From Mycolicibacterium phocaicum (GTDB lineage: Bacteria; Actinomycetota; Actinomycetes; Mycobacteriales; Mycobacteriaceae): 64,000 bases of DNA. This document shows positions 28,050 through 38,392 of the stretch, in pieces. Made by a program: the position numbers and the translations under genes. The stretch is taken from positions 5,022,001-5,086,000 of the forward strand of contig NZ_AP022616.1 of the NCBI RefSeq assembly GCF_010731115.1. The letters run 5' to 3'. The stretch's first letter is position 1. Each line of letters starts with the position of its first letter. The notes beneath the pieces are model-generated. The model made no database searches and had not been told where the DNA came from. It saw only the letters and a program-made list of their open reading frames with translations.

Positions 28050-28451
28050 ATGGCCAACACTGAGACTGACAAGCGTAAGCCGTTGGGCCAGAACATCTCT
28101 GAGACCCGTCGGGTGGCGCGTCTGCGTCGTCACGCCCGTCTGCGCAAGAAGGTCGCCGGCACCGCCGAGCGTCCGCGCCTGATGGTCAACCGCTCCTCGC
28201 GGCACATCCACGTCCAGGTGATCGACGACCTGACCGGCACCACGCTGGCCGCCGCGTCGTCCATCGAGGCCGACGTGCGTGCCGTCGACGGTGACAAGAA
28301 GGCCGTCAGCACCCGCGTGGGTCAGCTGATCGCCGAGCGCGCCAAGGCTGCCGGCATCTCCGAGGTCGTTTTCGACCGCGGTGGCTACAGCTACGGCGGC
28401 CGGATCGCCGCTCTCGCGGACGCCGCTCGTGAAGGCGGGTTGACGTTCTAA
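28050..28451 (+). CDS. rplR: 50S ribosomal protein L18
   Basis: 133 residues with [20 protein letters not shown] and [20 protein letters not shown], the 5S rRNA-binding L18 core. Two bases after rplF. Confidence 0.98.
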   Translation: MANTETDKRKPLGQNISETRRVARLRRHARLRKKVAGTAERPRLMVNRSSRHIHVQVIDDLTGTTLAAASSIEADVRAVDGDKKAVSTRVGQLIAERAKAAGISEVVFDRGGYSYGGRIAALADAAREGGLTF

Positions 28452-28485
28452 TGACTTACTTGAAGATGACCGGAAGGACTGCATG

Positions 28486-29154
28486 ATGGCCGAGCAGGCT
28501 GGCGCCGCTTCGGCGCAGGACAACCGTGGCGGTCGTGGTGACCGCGACGGCCGTGGTCGCCGCGATGACCGCGGTGGCCGTGGTCGCGGCGACGACCGCG
28601 GTGAGAAGAGCAACTACATCGAGCGCGTTGTCACCATCAACCGCGTTTCGAAGGTGGTCAAGGGTGGTCGGCGCTTCAGCTTCACCGCGCTGGTGATCGT
28701 CGGCGACGGCCACGGCATGGTGGGCGTCGGCTACGGCAAGGCCAAGGAAGTTCCGGCCGCCATCGCCAAGGGTGTCGAGGAGGCTCGCAAGGGCTTCTTC
28801 CGCGTCCCGCTGATCGGTGGCACCATCGTGCACCCGGTTCAGGGTGAGGCTGCTGCCGGTGTCGTGATGCTGCGTCCGGCCAGCCCGGGTACCGGTGTCA
28901 TCGCTGGTGGTGCGGCTCGCGCGGTGCTGGAGTGCGCCGGCGTGCACGACATCCTGGCCAAGTCGCTGGGCAGCGACAACGCGATCAACGTGGTGCACGC
29001 CACCGTTGCCGCGCTGAAGCAGCTGCAGCGTCCGGAGGAAGTGGCGGCCCGTCGTGGCCTGCCCATCGAAGATGTTGCGCCGGCCGGCATGCTGCGGGCC
29101 CGGCGTGAGGCAGAAGCGCTCGCCGCCTCGGCAGCGCGTGAAGGATCGGCATAA
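28486..29154 (+). CDS. rpsE: 30S ribosomal protein S5
   Basis: 222 residues. A mycobacterial Asp/Arg/Gly-rich N-terminal extension precedes the S5 core [20 protein letters not shown] and [23 protein letters not shown] 28486 is 8 bases after GGAAGG and preferred to the adjacent ATG at 28483. S5 shapes the mRNA entry channel. Confidence 0.98.
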   Translation: MAEQAGAASAQDNRGGRGDRDGRGRRDDRGGRGRGDDRGEKSNYIERVVTINRVSKVVKGGRRFSFTALVIVGDGHGMVGVGYGKAKEVPAAIAKGVEEARKGFFRVPLIGGTIVHPVQGEAAAGVVMLRPASPGTGVIAGGAARAVLECAGVHDILAKSLGSDNAINVVHATVAALKQLQRPEEVAARRGLPIEDVAPAGMLRARREAEALAASAAREGSA

Positions 29155-29156
29155 TC

Positions 29157-29336
29157 ATGGCTGAACTGAAGATCACCCAGGTGCGTGGCACCGTGGGTGC
29201 CCGGTGGAAGCAGCGCGAGAGCCTGCGGACGCTGGGACTGCGCAAGATCCGCCAGTCCGTCGTTCGCGAGGACAACGCGCAGACCCGTGGTCTGCTCGCG
29301 GTGGTCAACCACCTCGTCACGGTTGAGGAGGCGTAA
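29157..29336 (+). CDS. rpmD: 50S ribosomal protein L30
   Basis: 59 residues beginning [20 protein letters not shown] and containing [16 protein letters not shown], typical of L30. It starts 2 bp after rpsE and ends immediately before the rplO ATG. Complete and intact despite its small size. Confidence 0.97.
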   Translation: MAELKITQVRGTVGARWKQRESLRTLGLRKIRQSVVREDNAQTRGLLAVVNHLVTVEEA

Positions 29337-29780
29337 ATGAGCGTCATCAAGCTGCACGACCTCAAGCCGGCCGCGGGGTCCAAGAAGGCCAAGACCCGCG
29401 TCGGTCGTGGTGAGGGCTCCAAGGGTAAGACCGCTGGTCGTGGTACCAAGGGCACCAAGGCCCGCAAGAACGTCCCCGTGACGTTCGAGGGTGGCCAGAT
29501 GCCGATCCACATGCGTCTGCCGAAGCTCAAGGGCTTCCGCAACCGCTTCCGCACGGAGTACGCGGTGGTGAACGTCGGCGACCTCGCCAAGGCGTTCCCG
29601 CAGGGCGGCACCGTCGGTGTGGACGAGCTGGTGGCCGCGGGCCTGGTTCGCAAGAACACCCTGGTCAAGGTGCTCGGCGACGGCAAGCTGGCTGTCAAGG
29701 TCGACGTCACCGCCAACAAGTTCAGCGGTAGCGCCCGCGAGGCGATCACCGCTGCTGGTGGTAGCGCGACCGAGCTGTAA
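29337..29780 (+). CDS. rplO: 50S ribosomal protein L15
   Basis: 147 residues. [32 protein letters not shown] and [20 protein letters not shown] are the Gly/Arg-rich L15 N-terminal arm. Directly abuts rpmD. Last ribosomal protein of the block. Confidence 0.98.
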   Translation: MSVIKLHDLKPAAGSKKAKTRVGRGEGSKGKTAGRGTKGTKARKNVPVTFEGGQMPIHMRLPKLKGFRNRFRTEYAVVNVGDLAKAFPQGGTVGVDELVAAGLVRKNTLVKVLGDGKLAVKVDVTANKFSGSAREAITAAGGSATEL

Positions 29781-29790
29781 CTGTTTCGCG

Positions 29791-29828
29791 AAAAGGGAGT
29801 CTCGGCCTTCGGCCGGGGCTCCCTTTTT
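29791..29828 (+). terminator. Rho-independent terminator after rplO
   Basis: AAAAGGGAG..CGGCC, loop TTC, GGCCG..CTCCC, then TTTTTGTG. A strong stem and T-run end the ribosomal operon. Confidence 0.85.
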
Positions 29829-29832
29829 GTGT

Positions 29833-29897
29833 CCGCCGAGAATGAGCTTGTGTGCCACTTTCGTCGCGGAATTGGCACACAAGCTCAGTTTCGGCGG
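29833..29897. repeat. Long intergenic palindrome, 25-bp arms
   Basis: Arms 29833-29857 and 29873-29897 match at 23 of 25 positions around a 15-nt loop; the arm core is TGAGCTTGTGTGCCA. It sits between the rplO terminator and the convergent serine hydrolase. It lacks a T-run, so it is not a standard terminator. Structurally like the elements at 31157-31214 and 53450-53502. Confidence 0.7.
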
Positions 29898-29911
29898 CCC
29901 TGGTCCGGCAG

Positions 29912-31150
29912 CTAGTTCTGCAACCGGGCGCCCAGGACGTCGTAGAAGAGTGCCTGGCGGATGGCCAGTTCGCGGGGATCACTGACCAGATGGAAGCCCA
30001 GCCGGTTCATCACGTAGCCGAAGCCCACGCCGGTGTCGGGGTCGGCGAAACCGAACGAGCCACCGAAGCCGGGGGTGCCGAACGCCTTGCCCGACGAGCC
30101 GAAGGCGAACGTCGGGATCGGCTTGCAGAGGCCCAGTGCGTAGGCGATCTCGGCGCGCATCACCTTGTCCCGGGTGCCGCCTGACGGATCGCGCGGCGGC
30201 GCGATCAGCGCATCGAAAATCTCTGGGGTGAAACCTATTTCGCTCCCGCCGGTCGCCGCGGCGCCGTAGAGGCCGGCCAGTGCGCGCGCCGTGCCGGTGC
30301 CGTTGGCGGACGGGATCTCGACGCGGCGCACCTTGTCGGTGTTGTAGTCGCCGGCGTAGGGGTCGATGTCGGCGGGGATGGCGGCGGTCCTGGCCAGCAA
30401 CCCGCGCGGGTTGAGGCTGCCGATCAGGAACCCGGCCGGCATGACATCGAGGTGCCGCAGGGACTCGTAGCGCTGCCAATGGTGCAACGTGGCGAGCCGG
30501 TTCCGATCGACCGAGTCCGGCAGGCCGATGTACAGGTCGAGGCCCGACGGCCCGGTGATCTCCTCGGCGAGATAGCGGCCGAGCGTACGGCCGTCGGTGC
30601 GGCGGATCAGCTCGGACTCGTACCAGCCGATGGTGATGGCGTGATAGCCGTGCCGGGTGCCGGGCTTCCACGCGGGCTTCTGCGCGGCCAGGATGGCGGA
30701 GAGGCGCACCGGATCGGCGATGTCGGACAGCAGTGGGTTGGGCGTCAGGACGCACAGGCCCGCCTGGTGCGCCAGCAGCTGACGCACGGTGCCGTCGCCC
30801 TTGTCCTGCGCGGCGAACTCGGGCCAGTACGTGCGGACCCGCTCGTCGTAGTCGAAGAGCCCTTTCGACACCGCGTGCGCAACAGTAAGGGCGGCAACAC
30901 CTTTCGTCGACGAGAACATGTTGACCATGGTGTCGGCCTGCCACGGCGCCCGGCTGATCCCGTCGCGGTAGCCGCCCCACATGTCGACGACCTTGCGGCC
31001 GTCACGGTAGACGCACAGGGCGGCGCCGACCTCGCCGCCGGCCGCGAAGTTGGCCCGGAACGCGTCGGCGACCTTGCCGTAACCGTCGTCAGCATCGCCG
31101 TGGACCAAATCGGGGGAGACGGAGACCTTCAGCACCATGTGGTCGATCAT
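29912..31150 (-). CDS. Beta-lactamase-fold serine hydrolase (esterase EstB/LipL type)
   Basis: About 412 residues. The catalytic SxxK is in NMFSSTKGVAALTVAHAVSK near residue 80, and a YHAITIGWYESELIRR segment matches the class C/esterase second motif (YxxxxxG). Mycobacterial members are esterases or lipases rather than antibiotic-resistance enzymes. Start is uncertain: GTG 31153, ATG 31150 and ATG 31138 are in frame and none has a good Shine-Dalgarno. A long palindrome lies just upstream. Confidence 0.82.
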   Translation of the reverse strand: MIDHMVLKVSVSPDLVHGDADDGYGKVADAFRANFAAGGEVGAALCVYRDGRKVVDMWGGYRDGISRAPWQADTMVNMFSSTKGVAALTVAHAVSKGLFDYDERVRTYWPEFAAQDKGDGTVRQLLAHQAGLCVLTPNPLLSDIADPVRLSAILAAQKPAWKPGTRHGYHAITIGWYESELIRRTDGRTLGRYLAEEITGPSGLDLYIGLPDSVDRNRLATLHHWQRYESLRHLDVMPAGFLIGSLNPRGLLARTAAIPADIDPYAGDYNTDKVRRVEIPSANGTGTARALAGLYGAAATGGSEIGFTPEIFDALIAPPRDPSGGTRDKVMRAEIAYALGLCKPIPTFAFGSSGKAFGTPGFGGSFGFADPDTGVGFGYVMNRLGFHLVSDPRELAIRQALFYDVLGARLQN

Positions 31151-31156
31151 CACCCG

Positions 31157-31214
31157 CGAGCAGGCGCAAAACTGTCGAAATCGGGCACGAAATGGACAGT
31201 TTTGCGTCTGCTCG
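31157..31214. repeat. Long intergenic palindrome, 20-bp arms
   Basis: CGAGCAGGCGCAAAACTGTC (31157-31176) pairs with 31195-31214 with a single mismatch; the loop is 18 nt. It lies in the divergent gap between the serine hydrolase and sppA. It could be a regulatory or REP-like element. It has no T-run. Confidence 0.7.
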
Positions 31215-31245
31215 GCATACGACGGCGAGTCGGTAGGCTCGGAAC

Positions 31246-33033
31246 ATGTTTGCTTTCCGGCCCAGCCTGCCCGGTCTTCCCGGCCCCGACGAGTTGCGAG
31301 CCCTGGTCCGCAAGGTCGACACCGCGCGTCACCACGGCGTGCCGAGCGGCTGCGTACTGGAACTCGACCTGCAGGCCGTGCCGCCCGAGACCGCCGGCTT
31401 CGACCCGATCGCCTTCGTCATGGGCAACTCCCGGCCCCTCGTGCTGCGCGACGCCGTCGCCGCCATCCACCGCGCGGCCGACGACAAGCGGGTTGCCGGT
31501 CTCATCGCCCGGGTCCAATTGCCCGCTGCCGCAGCGGGTCCGGTGCAGGAACTGCGCGACGCGATCGCCGCGTTCAGCGCCGTCAAGCCGTCCATCGCCT
31601 GGGCCGAGACCTACCCGGGCACCATGTCGTACTACCTGGCCTCGGCGTTCCGGGAAGTGTGGATGCAGCCGTCGGGCACCGTCGGGCTGGTCGGTTTCGC
31701 CACCAACGCGCTGTTCCTGCGCGACGCATTCGACAAGGCCGGCATCGAGGCACAGTTCGTCGCCCGCGGCGAGTACAAGTCGGCGGCCAACATGTTCACG
31801 CAGGACCGCTACACCGAGCCGCACCGCGAGGCCGACGGCCGGCTCATCGAGAGCCTGCACGCCCAGGTGCTGACCGCCATCGCGGAATCCCGCGGCGTCG
31901 ACGCCGACGAACTCGACACCCTGGTCGACCGGGCGCCGCTGCTGCGCGACGACGCACTCGCCGCCAAACTGGTGGACCGCATCGGGTTCCGTGACGAGGC
32001 CTATGCGCGGGTCGGTGAATTGACCGGTGGCGCAGCGGAAGCCGACGGCAAGGATGCGCCACCGCGGCTGTTCCTGTCCCGGTATGCCAAGGCCACCGCC
32101 GGCCACACGCTGCCCGAGGTGCCGCCGCTGCCGGGCCGCAAACACAAGCCGACCATCGCCGTCGTCACCCTGGCCGGTCCCATCGTCAGCGGCCGCGGCG
32201 GCCCGAGCGCCTTCCCGCCCGGACCGTCGAGCGTCGGCGGCGACACCATCGCCGCGGCCCTACGGGAAGCCGCCGCGGACGACGATGTCACGGCTGTCGT
32301 GCTGCGGGTCGACAGCCCCGGCGGTGCGGTCACGGGCTCGGAGACCATCTGGCGCGAGGTGGCGCGACTGCGCGAGGCGGGCAAACCTGTCGTCGCGTCG
32401 ATGGGCGCGGTCGCCGCGTCCGGCGGCTACTACGTGTCGATGGCGGCCGACCACATCGTCGCCAACGCCGGCACCATCACCGGATCCATCGGCGTGGTGA
32501 CGGGCAAGCTCGTCACCAAGGGCCTCAAGGAACGGCTCGGGGTCGGCTCGGATGCCGTGCGCACCAACGAGAATGCCGACGCCTGGTCGGCCAACCAGCC
32601 CTTCACCGAGGCGCAGCACGCGCACGTGGTGGCCGAGGCCGACCTGTTCTACACCGACTTCGTCGAACGCGTCGCCGACGGGCGCAACCTGCCGGTCGAG
32701 GCCGTCGAGCAGGTCGCGCGCGGCCGCATCTGGACCGGCGCCGACGCGCTGGAACACGGCCTGGTCGACGAACTCGGTGGGCTGCGGACCGCCGTGCGCC
32801 GGGCCAAGGTGCTGGCCGGTATCGATGTTGAAGCTCCCGTCCGAACCGTCAACTACCCGGGCTCGTCGCTGCTGGATCACGTGCGGCCCAAGGCCTCCTC
32901 GCAGCCGGCCGCGGCGTCGTTGCCGGATGCGGTGGCGGCGGTGCTCGGCCGGTCCCTGGTCGGTGCGCTCGGCCAGGCCGAGCGGTCGATGACCGGGGTC
33001 AGTGCGCTGTGGCTGGGGGACTACCGCTTCTAG
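31246..33033 (+). CDS. sppA: Signal peptide peptidase A (protease IV), SppA
   Basis: 595 residues, the long two-domain form. The N-terminal domain carries the catalytic lysine in FVARGEYKSAANMFTQDRYT (about residue 180). The C-terminal domain has the nucleophile serine in MGAVAASGGYYVSMAADHIV (about 390). It degrades cleaved signal peptides at the membrane. In M. tuberculosis sppA also directly follows rplO. The stop is 7 bp from the convergent methyltransferase. Confidence 0.93.
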   Translation: MFAFRPSLPGLPGPDELRALVRKVDTARHHGVPSGCVLELDLQAVPPETAGFDPIAFVMGNSRPLVLRDAVAAIHRAADDKRVAGLIARVQLPAAAAGPVQELRDAIAAFSAVKPSIAWAETYPGTMSYYLASAFREVWMQPSGTVGLVGFATNALFLRDAFDKAGIEAQFVARGEYKSAANMFTQDRYTEPHREADGRLIESLHAQVLTAIAESRGVDADELDTLVDRAPLLRDDALAAKLVDRIGFRDEAYARVGELTGGAAEADGKDAPPRLFLSRYAKATAGHTLPEVPPLPGRKHKPTIAVVTLAGPIVSGRGGPSAFPPGPSSVGGDTIAAALREAAADDDVTAVVLRVDSPGGAVTGSETIWREVARLREAGKPVVASMGAVAASGGYYVSMAADHIVANAGTITGSIGVVTGKLVTKGLKERLGVGSDAVRTNENADAWSANQPFTEAQHAHVVAEADLFYTDFVERVADGRNLPVEAVEQVARGRIWTGADALEHGLVDELGGLRTAVRRAKVLAGIDVEAPVRTVNYPGSSLLDHVRPKASSQPAAASLPDAVAAVLGRSLVGALGQAERSMTGVSALWLGDYRF

Positions 33034-33040
33034 CAGAAGC

Positions 33041-33961
33041 TCAGCCGAGAGTGCCGCTGATGTAGATGATTTCGCGCATCGGGTCGTCGTCGCCGAGGAC
33101 CGTCGCCGTCAGCCCGTGCCGGGCATGCAGATCCACCCGGCCGATGCCGGTCATCTGCCAGCCCTTGGCCGCCAGATAGTCTGCGGCGGAGTGCCTTTCG
33201 CCGTGGTAGACCAGCGACGGCATGTCCATGTTCAGGCCGAGCTGCTGGAACCCCGCAGCGGCCTCGCGCGCCTTGTCTGCATCGAAATCCTTGAGCCCCG
33301 GCACGAATTCAGTGGCCACGGCACTGCCGGGCGCGCTGAGCGCGTGAATGTTGTCGAACAGCTTGTCCTGGGCCTCCGGCGGCAGGTAGATCAACAGGCC
33401 TTCGGCCAGCCATGCGGTCGGCCGGCTGGGGTCCAGGCCGGCCGCCCGCAGTGCCGCCGGCCAGTCCTCGCGCAGATCGATCGGCACGGTCCGGCGCTCG
33501 GCGGTCGGCTCCGCGCCGAGGCCGGCCAGGGTGCGGGTCTTGAACTCGATGACCTCCGGCTGGTCGATCTCGTAGACGACGGTGCCGTCGGGCCACGGCA
33601 GCCGGTACGCGCGCGAGTCCAGACCCGAAGCCAGGATCACCGCCTGGCGGATGCCGCGCTCGGCCGCCGCTGTGAAGTAGTCGTCGAAAAACCGTGTACG
33701 CACGGCCATTTCGTCGATGTTGGCACGCGCCCGCGCCGCCGCATCCGGGGCGACGGCGTCGAGAACGGCCAGGTCCAGCTCACCGTCGACCATCTTGGTG
33801 AACGCCTCGATCCCGACGGCGCGCACCAGCGGCGCCGCGAACGGATCGTCGATCAGACCGTGTTCGTGGGTGCTGGCGATCGCCCGCCCGGTCGCGACGA
33901 GCGTGGCCGTCGCGCCGACGCTCGATGCCAGGTCCCAGCTGTCTCCGTGTGTCCGGGCCAT
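33041..33961 (-). CDS. SAM-dependent methyltransferase, leucine-carboxyl-methyltransferase-like (paralogue 1)
   Basis: 306 residues starting [20 protein letters not shown]. The SAM-binding motif is [20 protein letters not shown], followed by the acidic [15 protein letters not shown] and [17 protein letters not shown]. This is the mycobacterial TIGR00027-type family; substrates are generally unknown. Last of four tandem paralogues on this strand, 5 bp after paralogue 2. Confidence 0.9.
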   Translation of the reverse strand: MARTHGDSWDLASSVGATATLVATGRAIASTHEHGLIDDPFAAPLVRAVGIEAFTKMVDGELDLAVLDAVAPDAAARARANIDEMAVRTRFFDDYFTAAAERGIRQAVILASGLDSRAYRLPWPDGTVVYEIDQPEVIEFKTRTLAGLGAEPTAERRTVPIDLREDWPAALRAAGLDPSRPTAWLAEGLLIYLPPEAQDKLFDNIHALSAPGSAVATEFVPGLKDFDADKAREAAAGFQQLGLNMDMPSLVYHGERHSAADYLAAKGWQMTGIGRVDLHARHGLTATVLGDDDPMREIIYISGTLG

Positions 33962-33966
33962 CGCGC

Positions 33967-34878
33967 TCACGCCTTCCGGTTCAGGACCGCGCGGACGTAC
34001 TTGAGCTGGGTCCAGGCGCGGGACAACTCGTCGTCCGGGTACTGGAAACCGTTGTCGGCGTGCGCTTGTTCGACCGACCGCGCGGTGACGTCCCAGCCGA
34101 GACCGGTCAGGTAGTCCGTGACGTGGTTGCGTTCGCCCTGGTAGATGAGGTCGGCCATTTCGATGTTCGAGCCGAGGGCCTTCATCCGTTCGCGCATCTG
34201 TTGCATCCGCTCGTCGTCGAACGCGGAGCTCAGATCGCCGACCTGTTCGGTGGCCACGAAGCTGCCCGGTGCCGACAGGGCGGTGATGTTGTCGAACAAC
34301 CTGTCCTGGGCCTCCGGCGGCAGGTAGATCAGCAGTCCTTCGGCGATCCACGCGGTGGGCGCCGCGGGATCGAAACCGTTGTCGCGCAGCGCCTGCATCC
34401 AGTCGTCGCGCAGGTCGACTGCGACGGTGCGCCGCGTCGCGGTGGGGGCGGCGCCGATATCGGCGAGTGTCGTCGACTTGAACTCGATGACCTCGGGCTG
34501 GTCCACCTCGAAGACGACGGTGCCCGCGGGCCAGGGCAGCCGGTAGGCGCGCGCGTCCAGACCGGCGGCCAGGATCACGGCCTGGCGGACGCCGGCCGCG
34601 GCCGCGTCGAGGAAGAGCTGGTCGAACCAGCGGGTGCGTACCGTCATGCCCTCCGCCGCGCGTCGCGGGGTGAACGCCGGGTTGACGGCGCTGAGGTCGA
34701 TGTCGCCGTCCAGCGCCTTGGTGAAGAAGTCCAGCCCGACGGCGCGCACCAGCGGCTCGGCGTACGGGTCGTTGATCAGTTGCTCGCGGTGGGCGAAGGC
34801 GCGTTGCCCGGCGACCATGGTCGCGGTGGCCCCCACGCTGGACGCCAGGTCCCAGGAATCTCCGTCGGTTCGTGTCAT
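33967..34878 (-). CDS. SAM-dependent methyltransferase (paralogue 2)
   Basis: 303 residues. Begins [23 protein letters not shown] loop [31 protein letters not shown] and [18 protein letters not shown] follow. The terminal [20 protein letters not shown] differs from its neighbours, so the C-terminal region, likely the substrate part, has diverged. 13 bp after paralogue 3. Confidence 0.9.
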   Translation of the reverse strand: MTRTDGDSWDLASSVGATATMVAGQRAFAHREQLINDPYAEPLVRAVGLDFFTKALDGDIDLSAVNPAFTPRRAAEGMTVRTRWFDQLFLDAAAAGVRQAVILAAGLDARAYRLPWPAGTVVFEVDQPEVIEFKSTTLADIGAAPTATRRTVAVDLRDDWMQALRDNGFDPAAPTAWIAEGLLIYLPPEAQDRLFDNITALSAPGSFVATEQVGDLSSAFDDERMQQMRERMKALGSNIEMADLIYQGERNHVTDYLTGLGWDVTARSVEQAHADNGFQYPDDELSRAWTQLKYVRAVLNRKA

Positions 34879-34891
34879 TGGTTGCCAGCTC

Positions 34892-35794
34892 CTAGTTCTT
34901 GGTGGCCGTCACGGACAGGGAATTACGCAGTGCCGCGGTGTCTTCTGTCTCGGCGAGGGGACGGCCGTACTCGGCGAAAACTTCAAGGCGCGGGCGGGCC
35001 GTGGTATTCCAGCCGCTGGCGTCCAGGTGCTCGACCACCGAGGTGCGCTCGCCCTGGTACCAGAGGTCGGTCAGGTTGAGGTCAAGGCCGGCGCCGCGCC
35101 ACCGCTCGCTCATGGCGGCGCCGCGCTCGCGCATGCCGGCGCCGTGGTCGGTGTGGAACTCCGTGGCCAGGCGGCTACCCGGCGCCGACAGCGCGGTGAT
35201 GTTGTCGAACAGCTTGTCCTGCGCCTCGGGCGGCAGATAGATCAGCAGCCCCTCGGCGATCCAGGCCGTCGGTGCCGACGGGTCGAATCCGGCGGCGCGC
35301 AGTGCGGCCGGCCAGTCCTCGCGCAGGTCGATCGCCACGGTGCGGCGTTCGCACGTCGGGGTGGCCCCGATCTGTGCCATGGTCCCGGTCTTGGCGGCGA
35401 TCACCTCGGGCTGGTCGATCTCGTAGACGACGGTGCCGGCCGGCCAGTCCAACCGGTAGGCGCGCGAGTCCAGGCCGGCGGCGAGGATGACGGCCTGCCG
35501 GATGCCGGCGTCACCCGCGGTGGTGAAGAAGTCGTCGAAGAACTTCGTCCGCACCGCCATCAGGTTGGTCATCATGGCGGCGGCCGTCCCGACCTCGCCG
35601 CTGAGATCGACCTGCCCGTCGAGCAGCTTGATGAAGAACTCGACGCCGACGGCCCGCACCAGCGGATCGGCGTACGGATCCCGAATGAGCGGTTCGGCTT
35701 CCTTCGTCGCCAGGGCGCGGGCGGTCGCCACCATCGTGGCGGTCGCACCCACGCTCGAGGCCAGGTCCCAGGTGTCGCTGTCGGTCCGGGTCAT
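34892..35794 (-). CDS. SAM-dependent methyltransferase (paralogue 3)
   Basis: 300 residues. Begins [23 protein letters not shown] loop [40 protein letters not shown] replaces the usual EF at this site. Otherwise full-length and intact. Lies 21 bp after paralogue 4 in the same direction. Confidence 0.9.
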   Translation of the reverse strand: MTRTDSDTWDLASSVGATATMVATARALATKEAEPLIRDPYADPLVRAVGVEFFIKLLDGQVDLSGEVGTAAAMMTNLMAVRTKFFDDFFTTAGDAGIRQAVILAAGLDSRAYRLDWPAGTVVYEIDQPEVIAAKTGTMAQIGATPTCERRTVAIDLREDWPAALRAAGFDPSAPTAWIAEGLLIYLPPEAQDKLFDNITALSAPGSRLATEFHTDHGAGMRERGAAMSERWRGAGLDLNLTDLWYQGERTSVVEHLDASGWNTTARPRLEVFAEYGRPLAETEDTAALRNSLSVTATKN

Positions 35795-35815
35795 CGGTTC
35801 ACTCCTGTCGTGGGC

Positions 35816-36742
35816 TCAGCGCAGTGCGGTGACGTAGTTGACCTCGCCCATCGAGGGCTGGCCGTTCGGGTCGGCCGCGACGGCCGGCAGGCCGTTGCGG
35901 ACCAGCAGTTCGTTGGAGGTGACGGCGGTGGTCTGCCAGCCGTGGCCCTGCAGATAGGTGTCCACGTCGGCGCGGTCACCGAGATAGACCAGATCGCTGA
36001 AGTCGAGTTCGAAGCCCTGGTCGCGCCAGTGTTCCGACGCGGCCTTCATCCGCTCACGCACGGCGTCCTCGTCGAGGTCCGGGGTGGCCGGCACGCCTTC
36101 GGCGCCCATCCGGCTGCCCGGTGCGGACAGTTCGGAGATCTGGTCGAGCAGCCGGTCCTGTGCTTCGGGCGGCAGGTAGCCGAACAGGCCCTCGGCGATC
36201 CACGCGGTGGGCTTGGTGGGGTCCAGGCCCGCGGCGCGCAGTGCGGCAGGCCAGTCGTCGCGCAGGTCGATCGCCACCGTGCGCCGTTCGGTGGTCGGCG
36301 CCGCGCCGAGATCCGAAAGCGTCTTGGACTTGAACTCGATGACGTCGGGCTGGTCGATCTCGTAGACGACGGTGCCCGCCGGCCAGACCAGGCGGTAGGC
36401 CCGCGAGTCGAGGCCCGCGGCCAGGATGACGGCCTGCCGGATACCGGCCTTGCCGGCGTCCCGGAAGAAGTCGTCGAAGAATCTGGTGCGCGCCGCCATC
36501 CCGTTGGTCAGCTGCGACATGGTCGGGCCGTAGCCGGCGCCGAACTGGGCGGGATCGGTGGCGCCGTCGACCAGCTTGGTGAAGAACTCGACCCCGACGG
36601 CGCGGACCAGGGGAGCGGCGAACGGGTCGTCGATGATCGGGTCTTCGGAATTGGTGGCGAGGGCGCGGGCGGCGGCGACCAGGGTCGCGGTCGCTCCCAC
36701 GCTCGATGCCAGGTCCCACGTGTCGTTGTCAGTGCGTGCCAT
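35816..36742 (-). CDS. SAM-dependent methyltransferase (paralogue 4, first in the array)
   Basis: 308 residues. Begins [23 protein letters not shown] loop [40 protein letters not shown] has F-G in place of the usual L-I of its paralogues. First gene of the minus-strand array, divergent from secY. ATG at 36740-36742 follows GGAACGACGCG. Confidence 0.9.
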   Translation of the reverse strand: MARTDNDTWDLASSVGATATLVAAARALATNSEDPIIDDPFAAPLVRAVGVEFFTKLVDGATDPAQFGAGYGPTMSQLTNGMAARTRFFDDFFRDAGKAGIRQAVILAAGLDSRAYRLVWPAGTVVYEIDQPDVIEFKSKTLSDLGAAPTTERRTVAIDLRDDWPAALRAAGLDPTKPTAWIAEGLFGYLPPEAQDRLLDQISELSAPGSRMGAEGVPATPDLDEDAVRERMKAASEHWRDQGFELDFSDLVYLGDRADVDTYLQGHGWQTTAVTSNELLVRNGLPAVAADPNGQPSMGEVNYVTALR

Positions 36743-37069
36743 CGCGTCGTTCCTGTCGTCGATTACCCGTTGAGCGGGCTGGTAGTTAGCTCATGTAACA
36801 ACCTGTCGGCGACTGTACGCGCCGTTCCTGAACGCGGCAGAAATGCCGGGTGGCGGCATGTTTCGCCGCGTCCCGGCTGGGTAGGAAGGGTTCGGCGCCG
36901 AGCGGATGCAGGTCGCGGGGACGGCAACTGTTATTCTCGGAGACTGATTTGACGGCGCGTCCAGGCAGGTCGGGTACCTGCTGTGTTCGCGCACGGAATT
37001 AACCAAACGCTGGACCTGACCAGCCCCATCAGCACGCCGCGGCCCGAGCTCGGCTGCGCAGGAGGAAGA
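36743..37069. other. Divergent intergenic region between methyltransferase array and secY
   Basis: 327 bp without a gene. Toward secY, TATTCT (36932-36937) is a plausible -10 box, though no clear -35 is seen. A small hairpin ATGCCG..CGGCAT lies near 36843-36859. The secY Shine-Dalgarno GGAGGA is at 37061-37066. An in-frame ATG at 36983 would extend SecY by 29 residues but does not resemble the family. Confidence 0.45.
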
Positions 37070-38392
37070 GTGCTTTCGGCTTTTATCTCGTCCCTGCGGA
37101 CGGCCGATCTGCGACGCAAGATCCTCTTCACGCTGGGTGTAGTCGTCCTGTATCGGGCCGGTGCCGCGTTGCCGTCCCCCGGGGTGAACTACCCGAACGT
37201 GCAGAAGTGCATCGAGCAGGTCAGTGGCGGTGACGCCGCACAGGTCTACTCGCTGATCAACCTGTTCTCCGGCGGTGCGCTGCTGCACCTGTCGGTGCTG
37301 GCGGTCGGCGTGATGCCCTACATCACCGCCAGCATCATCGTGCAGCTGCTGGTCGTGGTCATCCCGCGCTTCGAACAGCTGCAGAAGGAAGGCCAGTCCG
37401 GTCAGGCCAAGATGACGCAGTACACGCGTTATCTCGCGATCGCGCTGGCAGTTCTGCAGGGCACCTCGATCGTCGCGATGGCCGCGAGCGGCAACCTGCT
37501 GCAGGGCTGCACCCTGAACATCATCCAGGACCAGAGCATCTTCACCCTGGTCGTGATCGTGCTGGTCATGACCGCGGGCGCCGCCCTGGTCATGTGGATG
37601 GGCGAGCTCGTCACCGAGCGTGGCATCGGCAACGGCATGTCGCTGATGATCTTCGCCGGCATCGCTGCCCGCATCCCGTTCGAAGGCCAGTCCATCCTGG
37701 AGAGCCGCGGCGGCGTGGTCTTCACCTCGGTCGTGGCCGCAACGCTCATCATCATCGTCGGCGTCGTCTTCGTCGAGCAGGGTCAGCGCCGTATCCCGGT
37801 GCAGTACGCCAAGCGCATGGTGGGTCGTCGCATGTACGGCGGCACCTCGACCTACCTGCCGCTGAAGGTCAACCAGGCCGGCGTCATCCCCGTCATCTTC
37901 GCCTCGTCGCTGATCTACATCCCGCACCTGATCACCCAGCTGGTCACCGCCGGCGATCCGAACGCGTCCAACGGCTGGTGGTCCAAGGCCGTCGCCAAGT
38001 ACCTGACCAACCCGGCCGACCCGGTCTACATCGCGATCTACTTCGGGCTGATCATCTTCTTCACGTACTTCTACGTGTCCATCACGTTCAACCCCGACGA
38101 GCGGGCGGACGAGATGAAGAAGTTCGGTGGCTTCATCCCCGGCATCCGCCCGGGTAAGCCGACCGCCGACTACCTCCGCTACGTGCTCAGCCGAATCACG
38201 CTGCCGGGCTCGATTTACCTCGGATTGATCGCCGTGCTGCCTAATCTGTTCCTGCAGAGCGGCGGCAGCAGTGCACAGAACCTGCCGTTCGGCGGTACCG
38301 CCGTGCTGATCATGATCGGCGTGGGTCTGGACACGGTGAAGCAAATCGAGAGCCAGCTCATGCAGCGCAACTACGAAGGGTTCCTCAAATGA
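37070..38392 (+). CDS. secY: Preprotein translocase subunit SecY
   Basis: 440 residues with ten membrane helices. [20 protein letters not shown] opens it. [15 protein letters not shown] and the C4/C5 loop [20 protein letters not shown] are signatures. It is the pore of the Sec translocon. GTG at 37070 with GGAGGA is chosen. The stop overlaps adk by 4 nt. Confidence 0.97.
   Translation: MLSAFISSLRTADLRRKILFTLGVVVLYRAGAALPSPGVNYPNVQKCIEQVSGGDAAQVYSLINLFSGGALLHLSVLAVGVMPYITASIIVQLLVVVIPRFEQLQKEGQSGQAKMTQYTRYLAIALAVLQGTSIVAMAASGNLLQGCTLNIIQDQSIFTLVVIVLVMTAGAALVMWMGELVTERGIGNGMSLMIFAGIAARIPFEGQSILESRGGVVFTSVVAATLIIIVGVVFVEQGQRRIPVQYAKRMVGRRMYGGTSTYLPLKVNQAGVIPVIFASSLIYIPHLITQLVTAGDPNASNGWWSKAVAKYLTNPADPVYIAIYFGLIIFFTYFYVSITFNPDERADEMKKFGGFIPGIRPGKPTADYLRYVLSRITLPGSIYLGLIAVLPNLFLQSGGSSAQNLPFGGTAVLIMIGVGLDTVKQIESQLMQRNYEGFLK

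Noticed and set aside
29833..29897. Second terminator after rplO
   Set aside because: Long arms but a 15-nt loop and no T-run; a proper terminator already lies at 29791-29828.
34634..36952. A 772-codon plus-strand frame across the methyltransferase array
   Set aside because: It crosses several intact minus-strand genes and shows no recognisable domain.
36983..37069. Upstream ATG giving a 29-residue longer SecY
   Set aside because: The extension does not match SecY, and GTG 37070 has a strong Shine-Dalgarno.
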